Positions 35,321-47,299 of a DNA stretch of 64,000 nt are shown one piece after another; position 1 is the stretch's first letter; each line of letters begins with the position of its first letter. This stretch comes from Populus alba (Eukaryota > Streptophyta > Magnoliopsida > Malpighiales > Salicaceae), in the NCBI RefSeq assembly GCF_005239225.2, contig NC_133300.1, forward strand, positions 8,275,875 to 8,339,874. Direction: 5' to 3'. Made by a program: the position numbers and the translations under genes. Below the pieces are notes generated by a model that saw only the letters and a list, made by a program, of their open reading frames with translations, was not told the origin of the DNA and ran no database searches.

Positions 35321-36489
35321 ATAGAAGATGAAATCAAGGAAGCATAGGAGATGGCGGTACAGAGAAAATGGTTTTTCCTGGTTTTTTAAAATAAAGAGGA
35401 AATCTAGTTTGATTTAAAGGTCTACAGGCAGTCATAAATAAGTGAACGGAACTCACCCACCCAATAAATGACAAGTCAAAAAAAAAAATCAAAGCAATAA
35501 GGCCTTTGCAGATGCCAGCCCAATAAGAATTCTAAAATATCTCTTTTTTTTTTTTGTTTCCAATTATGAATTTGCATTATTTTCGTTTTCTTTTCTAATT
35601 TAAATTAAACGAAATTCAAAATTTTAGAATAGTCAAAATTCAATTTAAAATTTCTTAAGAATAATAATTATGAAATGAGTAATGCCCGAAAATTATTTTG
35701 AAAATCACTTACTATAAAAATATTATGCATTGAATTGGTTAAATTTTTGGGGTAGAAATTTAAGTTACAAAGTAAACATGATGAAAAATAATTAAATAAA
35801 ATGGTCCTTTCAAAAGCTAGAAAGTTTGTTTCAATAATAATAATAAATAAGTAGAGAGTTAATTATAAACATATATATTTATATACTATTTGGGAATATA
35901 GTGCAAATCATGTTTTTAAAAAAAATTATTTTTTTTATTAAAAATTAATTTTTTTATGTTTTAAATTATTTTGATGCACTGATTTTAAAAATAAATTTTA
36001 AAAAAAATAAAAAAATCTTAATTTTAATACATTTCAATAAAAAATACACTTTAAAAAAAATTACAACAATACTCTCAATCAATCACTTTAGAATAATTGA
36101 AACACATTTGTTAACAGTGGTTAGTTTGGCATCTTCTTTTTTTCTTTTCTTTTCTTTTCTTTTCTTTTCTTTTTTTTTTCTTTCTAGTTTTGGCATCTTC
36201 TTAGTTAGTACGGTTGATGTTTTTTCATTTTTATATCCAATTTTTTCATTTTTATATCCAATTTGTACAAAAGAGATATTTGTTTAGTGTTTAAATTAGA
36301 TAAGTTGCTCGTGTTATTTTGGAATGAGGATAATTTTTTAAAAAATATATATTTAAATCATTGAAAAAAATTTTAATATTGCTATTAATTTCAGTTTAAT
36401 AAGTTAATTTTAAAATTATTTTATTTAATTTTTTATATAATTCGAATTTTAAATTAAATTGTGTGAAATTTTATGTGATTGATAACTTA
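35321..36489. other. intergenic DNA with a MITE-like repeat and pyrimidine runs
   Basis: Apart from the repeat at 35885-36075 it holds a (TTTTC)n microsatellite at 36140-36183 and a short tandem copy TTTTTTCATTTTTATATCCA at about 36220-36262. No gene seen. Confidence 0.45.
35885..36075 (+). repeat. AT-rich dispersed repeat (MITE-like), copy 2
   Basis: Contains TTATTTTGATGCACTGATTT near 35966 and A-rich arms as in the copy at 11121-11305. Begins near TATTTGGGAATATAGTGCAA. Confidence 0.5.
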
Positions 36490-38410
36490 ATAAATATAAA
36501 AAGAGAGACACCAGCTCATCAGCAACAACACCGAGAGCAGTGGACCAGCAGCTCCTCAGCAGCATTAGAAGATTTTTCTTGGCAGTATCCAGCATCATCT
36601 TCCCCGCATCGTGAGCAAGCAGCAGCAGGAGCAACAACTCTCTCCTCAGTCATGCAATAGCAGCTCAGCCTTTGTCTCCGCTGCACTGTGAGTAACAGTG
36701 GAAGATATTCTCCATCAGCAACCATTGGTCACGGTGGTATGGCAGCTTTCTTCAAGTGGTAGTAGCTGAGTAATAGCCGGTCTTTTCCTCTTCATCATAT
36801 CAACAACAAAGGTTGCAATTTTCGACAGCTTTTTCTTAGTAACAGTAGCAAAGCACCTAGAGTTTTTCTCTTCTTCGCGGTCACGAAAGTAGCAACTCAA
36901 GCAATAGAGGAGCCCACCTGACAGTAGCAACACATTTCTCTTCCAGCAGCAGCTCTGCACTAGTGTTGTGGTCCTGTGGACGAGAGCTACATCAGCAAAG
37001 TCCTCAGCAGCCTCACCGTGACATCATGTTCCGGCCGAGAACGACAGCAGCAACACCGTGAGCAACAAACGCCAACACGCCAACTTCTTCACCACCAGCA
37101 AGCCTTGAACCATAAGCCAGGTAATGTTTCTCACTTACTTCATCATGTGGCTGTGCAATGGCTGGAAAAAAAATGCTTTTATTGGTGGCATTCAAATGTG
37201 CCAAATAATGGCCATCAAGCCTGACTAATGAAGATAAAGGAGGTGGGTCTCTATTTTGAGCCCAGCCCGTGGTTAGGCTGCATTTGTTTTATAAAAAAAG
37301 GATTTTGGGCCATCTGTCGGCCTAATCAGATTAGTCCTTGGGCCTAGTGAGCCCAGCACATTGACTTCCAGCCAAGCCTTAAAGGCGTGTTTAACTGATT
37401 TTCATCAAAGAAAAAATCTTTTTTTTTTGTTCTTAAGATATCTTAGACAAACATATCCTTAAGATATTTTTCATGTCTTTAGTTTTAAATTAAGAATATG
37501 TTTTATTTCAATATCTAGTCAAACAGTCCCTAAATAATAGTCACAAATTCTGAAAAACATTCAAAGATTATTTTAAAATTATTTGTGAGTCTCTTATTTT
37601 GTTTTTCAACCATTTTATTTAATACTTGGTTTGTAAACTTATATTATAAGATACTGACATAGAATTAAATACACATGTTTTTCTTTAAAATTTCAAAAAA
37701 ACAATACAAAAAATAAAAAAAATTTCTATTTAAAAAAAATACAAAAAATACATTTTTATTTCTGTGCATATGACCAAGTCTATCAAATATAAAATAAAAT
37801 CATATTTGCATAAATAATAAAAAAAAAATACAAGGCATGATTTAGCTTTTTTAAAAATAAAAAATCAAGAAAAATAGTTTTGTTGATATCTTTGCATGAA
37901 TTTTTGGATTTAATAATAAGTTTATGAAATCCATGAGAAATTTGACCTACATTTTAAAAATATCAAAAAATCTATTTTGTTTGTTCAAATATCAAGTCAA
38001 GGATTATGAATTTATATGTAAGAGGTATTCTTGATATTAAAAAAAAATGCAAAAAATATATTTTAACAGTTACCTGATAAGATAAGGACCTCCTTATCGA
38101 GAATGATTTTTTAAAAAACTTTAGACATGCCAACAATTAAAAAACACAATAGTGCATTAGTTTATATTAGACAAATAAACAATGTAGCTTATCTTAGATA
38201 AAGTATACTAAAGGTTATATGTCCTTCCTATACATAACTAGTCCTCTTATCTAGACTTTAAGACCAATTAAAATTTCTAGTGACTAATATACTAGGTGGC
38301 GACTCTAATTTTTTTTTTTAATAAGAAATAAGAATTCTTTATTCTTTTCATCCATTACCACAAAGATCTCACTCTGTAAGGATGATCGTTACGGTGCCGT
38401 ACACGGGTGA
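36490..38410 (+). repeat. probable gypsy LTR remnant
   Basis: The right part holds ACTAGGTGGCGACTCT at about 38290, matching the end block of the solo LTR (ACTAGGTGACGACTCC near 19660), then CACAAAGATCTCACTC and GTGCCGTACACGGGTG. The left part is rich in CAGCAGCAACA motifs and contains AGCCCAGC/GGGCC inverted motifs (37260-37360). No protein I recognise. Ends and target duplication could not be set, so limits are rough. Confidence 0.5.
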
Positions 38411-39218
38411 TAATACTTATGGATGATAATTATTGAATAGTCAGCTTGTGACTATTCTTATGATGTAAAATAAAAAAATCCATCATTTTCATGAACATAA
38501 CAATTAGAAAGGTGAAATTTGTATTGAAATTTTTAGGACATTACACATCATAGGATTGTCCATCATGATACTTAGCCTTTTATAAGGCGCATTAACTAAT
38601 AACCAGTCCAAGACACGTTTAGGAAGTGCATTCAAGGTTGGCCTATTATTAATTAATACCTTTGTAATTACATAGTCTTTACACTTTACTTTGATGTATG
38701 GTGGTTTGTTAAGTCTTATTCCTTCATCTAACTCCATTTTTATAAAGTACAAGCAATTAATGACTTAGATCCTGCCCACCAAATATTTCATGGAATCCTA
38801 TGTAATGTCTTGTAGGATATAAGCTTCATTTTAAACCTTCTATAATGCATTTATATACAACTTAGAGCTCAAGATTAATGATAGTTTATAAATCTGAATA
38901 AGTTTTGTTAAATTATTCCACCACATTGTATTCATTGTATTTCATCAACTTTAAGAATCTAATAACCTCTTTCTTATTTATGGGCTTGGTGAACTCATCA
39001 TTCTTGGTCAACTCCTCAATTGCTTTACCCTTTTCCTTCCGTTTTCTTTCTAACTCTTCCAGTGTACAACATCTTCCACTCCTTATCAATTGTCTTATTT
39101 CACTTTAAAAATTAAGGAAAGGCCCTTGATATTAAAGATATATCTACAACTATGAGGTTGTGTATTATAATTTCAATTGTTTGAATGAATGAGCTTTATC
39201 AAAATCATTTTAGAAGGA

Positions 39219-39226
39219 CCTACAGT
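39219..39226. other. left target duplication of the hAT element
   Basis: CCTACAGT, repeated exactly at 42700-42707. Eight bases is the hAT length. Confidence 0.9.
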
Positions 39227-42200
39227 CATAGTTTTGAAACCCGACTCGATCAAGTGATTGGGTCACGGGTCAGATGGATTTACCCGGGTTAACTCGGGTC
39301 AACCCAAAAAAACTATATATATAAAAAAAAAAAACACATAACTAATTACAATGCAACACTTACATAAACCAAATTTAAATTATAAACCAACAACATAAAT
39401 TTAATTCAATATCCAAAACACAAAACAAATATAAATTATAAACCAACAACATAAATTTAATTCAATATCCAAAACATAAACCAAATATAAATTATAAAAT
39501 ATTTAAAACAAAACATCCAACCACATAAATTCTAAAATATTTAAAACAAAACATCCAACAACATAAATTCCAAAATATTTAAAACAACAACACATTCACT
39601 TATGTTGAATTAACACATTAAGTTCTTATGTGTCCATGGAAGAAAAAATTGGATCAAATGTCGATGGAATGGAGTCAATCTCGTCAACACCTAATAAATC
39701 ATCAACATGTTCCTTTGAAACTTCATCGTCACAATCATCTTCAATATCATTAACATTTATGACATCTACATTTCAAACACAATTAAGAAATAAATATTAT
39801 GTGTCAAACAAAACTTTATTTTAAATAATATTTATCATTAAACAATCAATCATTAATTACCATCATCTAAAGTATCTTGTAAGATCATAGTTGATAGAGC
39901 TTGGTAAAAACTCTCTACTTCTTCCGTTGGCAAGATTGATAGGTCATCTTCGACTACCTAATTTTCAATGTCAAAAATTGTCTCAACATTAATTGGATCA
40001 TAATTTCATCATTTCCAATAATTTCTATATATTAAAAGTGAAGGTAAACACAATATAAGTAGGTTGATGAGACCCATTCCCTAGATGTCACCATAGCTCT
40101 CAACTCATCTTTATGAGTTAAAATGCTTTGCAATGCAATGAAATTGGTGGCAAAACGAGTAGGAGCTGGACGAAGTATTTCTTTTCCTCCAGTGAACTTC
40201 CTCATCAAATACAATGGATAACAATGATTATAAATATACTTTGTGATACCAGAAGCATGCTCAACAACACAATAAACTGACTGCAATTTACCAATGTCCT
40301 GGAGTATGAGGTTGATGCAACGAGCAGCACAAAGAGACCAAAATATTGAAGGAAATTCTTTCATCAATAACCTACCAGCAGCAACATAATTTGCAACATT
40401 ATCAGTCACCATATGCACAATGTTTTCTACCCCAACATATAAAACAACCTTTCTAAACAACTGATACAACAATCTAGCAGTCTTTGAGACATCTGATACA
40501 TCCACTGTTTTCGAAAAAACTGTTCCTTTAGGACAATATACTAAGAAGTTAATTAAAGTCCTCATCTTCTGATCTGTCCATCCATCAACCATTAATATGC
40601 AACCAGTCTTCTTCCAAATCTCTCGATAACTCTCAACATAAATCTTCACTTCATCAACCGCTTTTGCCAAGTAATAACCATGGATAACATGCAAGTTTGG
40701 TCCTTTATAACCAGGACTCATGGTTGTTACAACATCTATGGCATGCTGATAATAAACAGAGTTAACAGCATTAAATGGCACACATGCATCAAACATCCAC
40801 TTCGCTAAAGCAAGATCACACCGTTCAACTGCTTCTTTCCTTTGCCAACAATTCTGAAGAGACTTTTGAGCACCAGGAGTTGTTCTCGGCATGAAATATG
40901 TCCCTAATGTTGCAGATTTCTTCAGCTTTCCATAGCTTGTAGTTTATTGTTTTACAGTACCGGTGCTTTGAATCTTTTTCTTTTTTGCAACCTTCGGTGG
41001 TAACATATGTTTTTTAGTATTGACATCCTCATCATCATCACCATCATCATCATCACCATCATCATCTTCTAATTACCTAATCATCATCTCTTCATGCTCC
41101 CTTTGTTGTACATTAAAGGGATTGAAATCTGCTTGCATTTCTCTAATTCTTTTTTTCATTTCAACATTTCCTTTAAGGTTCAAAAGCATTTGATGTCGAA
41201 CATCAGGAGGATATTTGCGACATTGTTCAACTTCTCCTTTAGCTCCAGCTAAATGTTGCTTAAATCAATTAATACCACCACCCGTAAATACTTTAGCACA
41301 ATATAAACAAACTAATTTAGATTTTTTACATCCAAAACTAAGTTTAGGAGCTTCTCTACAATGACCATATGCTAAATCTGTTCTTCCTCTACTACCACTT
41401 GACATGGAAATTGAAGGTTGAGATGATTGGGCCGTTAAAGGATCACTACTTGGAGTACTACTATCATGTGAAGACATTTTCAAACCTGACATAATTTAAA
41501 TCACCCCCTTTCAAAAAAAGAAAAGAAAAGAAAAGGGAATGAACATGTTGTGCAATGTCAAAAAAAGAGGGAATCCTTCAGTCATTTGTTCCTACACTGC
41601 ATCTTAATGCAATAGAATTGCATAAGTTTCTAATAACTAACATATCCCTTGAATCCTTCAATCCGAGAGTATTCTAATTGCCAATTATTCTCATTTCTCA
41701 GTTCATTTCTAATCCTACAATCCTACAATATGAGAGTATTTTAATAGTCATTTGTTCCTTCTAATTGCCAATTATTCTCATTTCTCAGCTTAACAATCCG
41801 AGAGTGAATAATTCAAAATAGAGATAACAACTTCAAACCATTGGTAACACTATAACATCATTCACTGCCAAACCATTGGTAACAACATAAGTCCATCACA
41901 GCATCAAACAAATCAACGAACAATGAATCGGCAGAGAGTTCATCAAACAAAATCATGGTAACATCATTCTACAGTTCGTCATGCAAATAAACAACACAGT
42001 TCTATTGATGCAAACAACACAGTTCTATTGATGCAAACAACACAGTTCTATTGAAATCAAGCTATAGAAACAGAGGTCGTTGGTAGAAGAAAATACAGAA
42101 ATTGTAGCAGCAATCGGGTTGGAGAAACATACCTGAGGGTTGAGGTGATTGGGCTAGCGAAATTGATGCAGAAATAGATCTAGAGAAATCATTGGCAGTG

Positions 42201-42699
42201 AGTGAAAGAAGGATGAACTTGAGTGCAAGAAGGATGAACTTGAATCGGGTTGAAACTTGAAATTGAAATTGATGCCAGAACCTAGAAATGAGAAAACGGC
42301 CAAGAATAAATAAAACAGAGAGTGATAGAAGGAGATTCAAACCTTTTTTGCAGAGATCAATGGTTAATTGCCTCGTTCTTCTTCTGCTCCGTTCAATTTT
42401 CAAAGATAGAGTAACATAATTAGGTTAAATGCTTCGTTCTTCTTCTGTCTTCAGTGTTCAGCGTTTTAGGATTTTAGATGTCATTAATCAACGTCATTTA
42501 ATGACAAGGAAAAAAAAAATGATCGGGTCTCACTCGGGCGCAGCCTGGTGGACCGGGTCCTGGGTCGACCCGCCGGGTGGACTGGGTTTGCCTGGGCCAA
42601 TTCCCAAGCGGGTTTTGGCCTCCAACCGGACCGGTCCCATGCCCGGGTCGGCCGAGTCCCGGGTCGTCCCGCCGGGCCGGGCCGGGTTTTAAAACACTG
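39227..42699 (-). mobile_element. hAT-superfamily DNA transposon, 3.47 kb, nested in gypsy DNA
   Basis: Flanked by a perfect 8-bp duplication CCTACAGT. Terminal inverted repeats: left CATAGTTTTGAAACCCG (39227), right, on the opposite strand, CAGTGTTTTAAAACCCGG (42699 inward); they agree except for a few bases, and the right tip has the CAGTG start known for hAT ends. Both subterminal regions carry multiple CGGGT/ACCCG motifs, strikingly GC-rich at the right (42530-42690). Inside, a BED zinc finger and DUF659/hAT transposase remnant run on the minus strand. The break points of the transposase and the mutated left tip suggest it can no longer move on its own. Confidence 0.93.
39626..41492 (-). 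pseudogene. hAT transposase (BED finger + DUF659), broken and internally deleted
   Basis: From ATG 41492 the frame gives a serine-rich leader, then a BED finger (CLYCAKVF...FKQHLAG...C, 41330-41200). In-frame stops fall at 41265-41267, 41073-41075 and 40944-40946, all in one frame. An acidic GDDDD run (41030-41065) comes next, then a 286-codon DUF659/RNase H-like stretch (40892-40032) with MVDGWTDQKMRTLINFLVYC and HMVTDNVANYVAAGRLLM. After REWVSSTY (near 40075) the usual central and dimerisation parts are missing; the sequence jumps to short acidic C-terminal exons at about 39990-39860 and 39760-39626. Inactive. Confidence 0.85.
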
Positions 42700-42707
42700 C
42701 CTACAGT
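42700..42707. other. right target duplication of the hAT element
   Basis: CCTACAGT, identical to 39219-39226. Confidence 0.9.
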
Positions 42708-42710
42708 CAC

Positions 42711-43097
42711 TAGTATCTACATACTTTAAATTTCTCATCTTGGAATGCCACCAATCATATCTCACTTTTAGTCTTGTCATATCTTATCCTCAACACTCCA
42801 AAGGCTATTATAGCCTCAACCCTATGATGAAATTCCTCACAGAAATCAATATCATGACCAAACTAGTAATGATATTTGCATTATTCACTAGAATTTATAT
42901 CAGCTAGTATCTGTATAATTTAGATTTCTCATCTTGAAATGCCATCATTTCTATCTCACTTTTAATCTGGTCATCTTCCATCCTCAACATTCTAAAGGCT
43001 ATCATGGTCTCAATCCTATGATGGAATTCCTTACAAAAATCAATATCATGACCAAACTAGTGATGGTATTTACAATATTCACTAGAATCTTTGTTGG
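42711..43097 (-). repeat. tandem duplication of about 192 bp in the gypsy gag remnant
   Basis: On the plus strand, AGTATCTACATACTTTAAAT (42711) and AGTATCTGTATAATTTAGAT (about 42905) start two copies that both continue with TTTCTCATCTTG, ATCAATATCATGACCAAACT and ATTCACTAGAAT. Each copy encodes one gag zinc-knuckle-like unit on the minus strand. Confidence 0.85.
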
Positions 43098-43560
43098 CTT
43101 ATACCTTGGATGGTGGTTGAAGTTAATTTTCATGTGTTAATATGTCATACAAACTTCTCATAGTCATCTTCACATATGTATCTTACTTTTTCCCATATTC
43201 AAAAGTAATCACATTTACTTTTTCACTCTCAAAGGCTTAATTTAGGAGTAGGTTGGTGTTCACGTTGGGGTTCCTTATTTAATGTTATCCAACCTACTAT
43301 AATGAGTTGTAAAAGCTTGTTTTTAAAGATGAAGCAACTATCATACTATGTCCAACAACATCAATATGTACTTATAGGTTTGATTAAGTTTATAGCTTTT
43401 AGAGTACGGTGATTACTGTGGGTTTTCAAGGATACGAGCAATCTAACCAATATCAAGTAGCTTTTTTTACATTTCATATAAAGACAAAGAGAGTGGTGGC
43501 AATTGTTATTGGGTTCTTTAAAAATTCTTGTAGGGGCGATAATCATGTTTGGCACACTTT

Positions 43561-45832
43561 AGCTTGCCATGTATACTTCATCCAATCAAGCATCCATAAA
43601 TACATACATAAGTATAATTATTTTAAATTAAAAAAAATAAAACTAGAAAAAATAAAAAATAAAATAAATTAGATTTGAAAATTATTGAAACACCCATAGT
43701 CAAACTATAAAATTACTAAAATGTCACTGGTCAAGCTATTAAATAACTAAAATGCCCCTAGCAATGCACTGTATTATTCACTTGATGTGTGAGCCTCACA
43801 CATCGCTGTTAAAATGGTCTAGGAATGATCCTTGGAGGATGGTGGCTTGTTGAGCAACTCTCCAAGTAGATCTCGATCTTGTTCATCCATTGATTGTAGT
43901 AGTGTATCTCACAATCAACTAGGGATGGTGATCAATGATAAAGAAGGCTTAGGTGAAGTGAACGATTCTCTTCCCTTTTCTAGTCTTTAACAACGGTATT
44001 GACAATGAGGGCTAGTCAAGTTTTGATCAAGGGAGGTTGACTCTCCTTTTCTATGGTGGTTTCAAGGTGTTTGGTGGTTGGACGTCGAAGATACGATGGC
44101 TAGAATCAACGTCAACAGCTGATTGTGTTAGGCTTTAATGTTGACAAGGGTAATTAAATTTTTTCCAACATAAAAAAGGAGTGTTAAAGCGACGTAAGTG
44201 TTCCTTAAAATGCAAAAATAAATTTGATACTTAGATCATTGACTCGGTTAAATTTAATAAACTTGACTAATAGAAATAATATGAATAAAAAAATGACAAA
44301 AAAATTGACAATATAAAAAAAAAACTATGAAGCTCGTCGAAAGCAAACTGGATAAAACTATAAAGCTCAATTATCAAACAACCCGATGTTGAAACAAAAA
44401 AAAAGTAATTAAAAATCATGAAGACTAATTCCCAATAAATCAAATTTTGAATGATGAAATTAAATAATTTAAAAAAAAAAAACCTAAAAAAAAAAATCAA
44501 AATCAACTTGTGTTAATTTTCGTAACCTATAACCCTGGTCATGAGTCATGGATTAACTCTCTATGAGGCAAGAACTAAAAACTAACCAAGCAAAATTTTA
44601 AATCGATAAAATATTGAGGAATAAAATTGAAAAATAATATACAATAAAAAGAATCCAAAATAAAAGAAATAGCAATATAAAGAATGAGGACTAAAATTGA
44701 TATAAAAATAATTTGAAATCAGATGGTGATGGATGAAATTGGAAAAAAAAACAATTAGGAAATGAATAAAAAAAAGCAATAAAAAAATGATCAAATTTGA
44801 TATAAAAATTAAATGAAACCAAATGATAAGGGATAAAATTAAGGAAAAAGATTTTTTAAAAAATAGCAATTAAAAAAAGGACCAAATTGTATATAAAAAT
44901 ACAAATGAAATGACACTTTTATATTTTGAGAAGGAGAAGAGAGAAAAATGAGGGTGAAAAAAAAAAGTATATCGAAGCCCAACCATTTTACCATCATGCA
45001 CATATGCCATACTACCAGGAAGATCGTGAGAGAGCTTCAACATCACCCTAGAAGGTAGTGTTTGAAAGTGGAACGACACCACATATGTCATCAAAAGGTA
45101 TAGGTGTCTTCCTAGCCATCATGTGTGTAAGATGCACCAACCACTTTTTTTAAAAAAAATTATATTTATAATAATTAAAAGATTAAATTACCCCTTAGAC
45201 AACTTGTCAATTACAAAAAAAAGAAATCCAATTTGAAAATGCAAAATAGCTCGATGACAACATTTGCTTTTATATTGTGATTTTAAAATGTGCAAAGAAT
45301 AAGTTGCTCTTGTTCAACCTTTTAAATAATTTTGTTATAATTTTTATATTATGCATTTTAAAAGTAAAAATACAGAATTATCCCATCAACCTTTTAAAGT
45401 TTTTTTTTGCTTATAATGATGATAATGTCTTTACTCTACTCATTGCAAAAGGTGAATGGACTAAATTGTTCGAATTGATTTTATAATAATAAATGGATTA
45501 TGCCGGAAAAATCATAACACTACTAATTGCAAGTGCATTAATTTTATGATATGTGTCCACAGAAAAGTGAATTTTCTATGCCAATCATTTTTTCTTTTTT
45601 AAATTAATTTTAATTTTGCAGAGCTGCTTGTACATTCGCAATACCAAAAGATTTTGACTATATTCACAAATTGTGCCCCTGCGGGAAGGAAGCTGCATTA
45701 AGAGACGAACAAAGCACATGAGTTCTATATAGAAGTCAAGTCTGAGGGGGAGAAATGCCTTGCTTTCTTACAGGAGAAAAGAGAGAGTGATCCTCATAGA
45801 AACATACCAGCTCGGCTAGCCTACCAATCTAC
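43561..45832. other. AT-rich intergenic DNA
   Basis: No gene recognised. Long A-rich stretches at 43620-43670 and 44280-44900 give spurious minus-strand open frames rich in Phe, Leu and Ile. A CATGAGTCATGGATTAAC unit near 44538 is like those of the 56-57 kb array. Confidence 0.45.
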
Positions 45833-46036
45833 TCATGGGTTTGATTCTGAAGTTCCAACATTTGAAGTTTGATTCTTCTGCAGTGTACACACTGTATTTT
45901 GATCTGATACTCGATCCTGATTCTCACTTAAGTCTGAAAATGGCATAGTGGAACCTCCTGGTATGATCCAAATAGTTTCATGGATCTCAGTGTGTTGAAT
46001 ACCATGAGTACCCATGGATTGCCAACTTCTTTTCAA
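45833..46036 (-). other. unrecognised open stretch 3' of the cyclic phosphodiesterase gene
   Basis: 67 codons on the minus strand from an ATG at 46036, with balanced composition (SMGTHGIQHTEIHETIWIIP near the start, serine- and asparagine-rich end). It could be part of the neighbouring gene's 3' UTR or a gene scrap. No family recognised and no splice partners found. Confidence 0.2.
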
Positions 46037-46348
46037 TTTTTTGTTGTAAATCAGAGAAAGTTGTCTGGTGATTGTTTCATTTCAGAAGTTCCTTTGGTTT
46101 TCACTCATAGTTTTGTATCAAGCCTCTACCGCCAGGAGAGTTAATCAAATTAATGTTATTCTCTGTAAACATTCAAGCTAACACATGACATTGATGCTCT
46201 CATCAAGAACATAAGCTAGTTGAAATTGCAACCAAGTCCACCGGTAATAAAATTGCATACCCAACCAAGTACTCATGCAGCTGAAGAGCACTTGGTAATT
46301 TGGTATATCTTATTCTAAATCATGCATCAAGAAAGAAGAATTGAATAC

Positions 46349-47272
46349 CTAGTTGGGGCTAAGGCTGCATTCAGCAATCTGCCTCCATGATTCCAAAGTT
46401 TCTTTGTCTTTACGGTCTGTTTTCCACAGTGCCAGGCGACTTATCTGGAAGTTCAGGCCATCGATGCTCTCATCAAGAACATAAGCTTTTTCTCGAGCTT
46501 TATTCTTCTCATCTTCTGTAAGAGTCCCGTAAAGGAGGCTAAGATGGGGCATATACCCTACAAAGATAATTTATGGTTATAGGCTCAAAAACATCATCAT
46601 TAATGCTTGATTTATGCTTCCCGTATTCTTATGTCACGACTCTAAGCATGAAAGTCAAGAATACTTACGATTAGACCTCTTGTACCCAAAATACCTACAG
46701 CAGTGCTCACTTGCATCCATCACCTGGAAGAGTGTATTAGGTAATTATCAATTTATCATACATCTACAACTGTAAAAGAAGAAAAGTATTATCAGAAAAC
46801 AAGGATGTGATTACCTTTATGCATCTGAAACAAGATTAGAGAACAAGAAAAGAGAAAAATACAATCAATTTCTAAAGAATTACCATAACGCATCTGAAAC
46901 AAGATTATAGATCAAGAAATTAGAAAAATACCATCAATTTCTAAAGAATGTTTTCAGACCCACCTCAGGAGTTGAATGGAAGAGCAAATAAAGGCATTGG
47001 GAGGGAAAAGCCCCAGAAACTACAAGATCAGCCTTAGCATGATAAGCCTTGAGCCCTTCACAGGCTGACCTAAACTTCTTCAAAGCATCCTCCTCTGTTA
47101 AGCTCATAGCACCCACAACAGTTAGATGTGGTGGGATCTCTGGCCCACCAAACTCTGATCTAAGAGCCCCCATCAACTTTTTCAGCCTTTCTCCCACAAC
47201 TTCAGGTGGAAGTGCCCACACTGAATAATCATTCTTTTCAGCAACAACACCTGTTTCATTGGCGATCTCCAT
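46349..47272 (-). CDS. cyclic phosphodiesterase (2H phosphoesterase)
   Basis: Plant cyclic phosphodiesterases open ADP-ribose 1'',2''-cyclic phosphate, a by-product of tRNA splicing, and nucleoside 2',3'-cyclic phosphates. Three exons: 47272-46964, 46723-46669 and 46557-46349, with GT-AG introns and matching phases, giving 190 residues (Arabidopsis CPDase is about 180). The two HxT/S motifs of the 2H fold are present: HLT at residues 49-51 and HLS at 126-128, the second within PHLSLLYG. N-terminal MEIANETG and the SVWALPPEVV segment fit the family. The start is the only in-frame ATG there. A 25-base copy of part of exon 3 lies downstream (see findings). Confidence 0.92.
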
Positions 47273-47299
47273 GATGATGAGTGTAGGGGTACTCCTTTA

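Larger units (their letters stand above)
38504..43560 (-). pseudogene. decayed gypsy gag-protease fragment, split by a hAT insertion
   Basis: Read on the minus strand. Right of the hAT (43560-42708) are two tandem copies of a gag zinc-knuckle-like segment (YCKYHH, stop, FGHDIDFC near 43050 and a relative near 42860). Left of the hAT (39218-38504) comes KEVIRFLKLMKYNEYNVVE (near 39000), a linker common in plant gypsy gag-pol, then a retropepsin-like KPPYIKVKCKDYVITKVLI followed by NALPK (38700-38610). Many stops and shifts make it inactive. The order of the two halves agrees with one element interrupted after it had inserted. No RT or integrase remains in the window. Confidence 0.75.

Noticed and set aside
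42484..42780. Overlapping open frames in the GC-rich block
   Set aside because: This is the subterminal repeat region of the hAT element; GC-rich motif repeats keep all frames open, and the frames cross the target duplication.
44267..45094. Several Phe/Ile/Leu-rich minus-strand ORFs that could look like membrane proteins
   Set aside because: They are translations of A-rich DNA with no family match or splice context.
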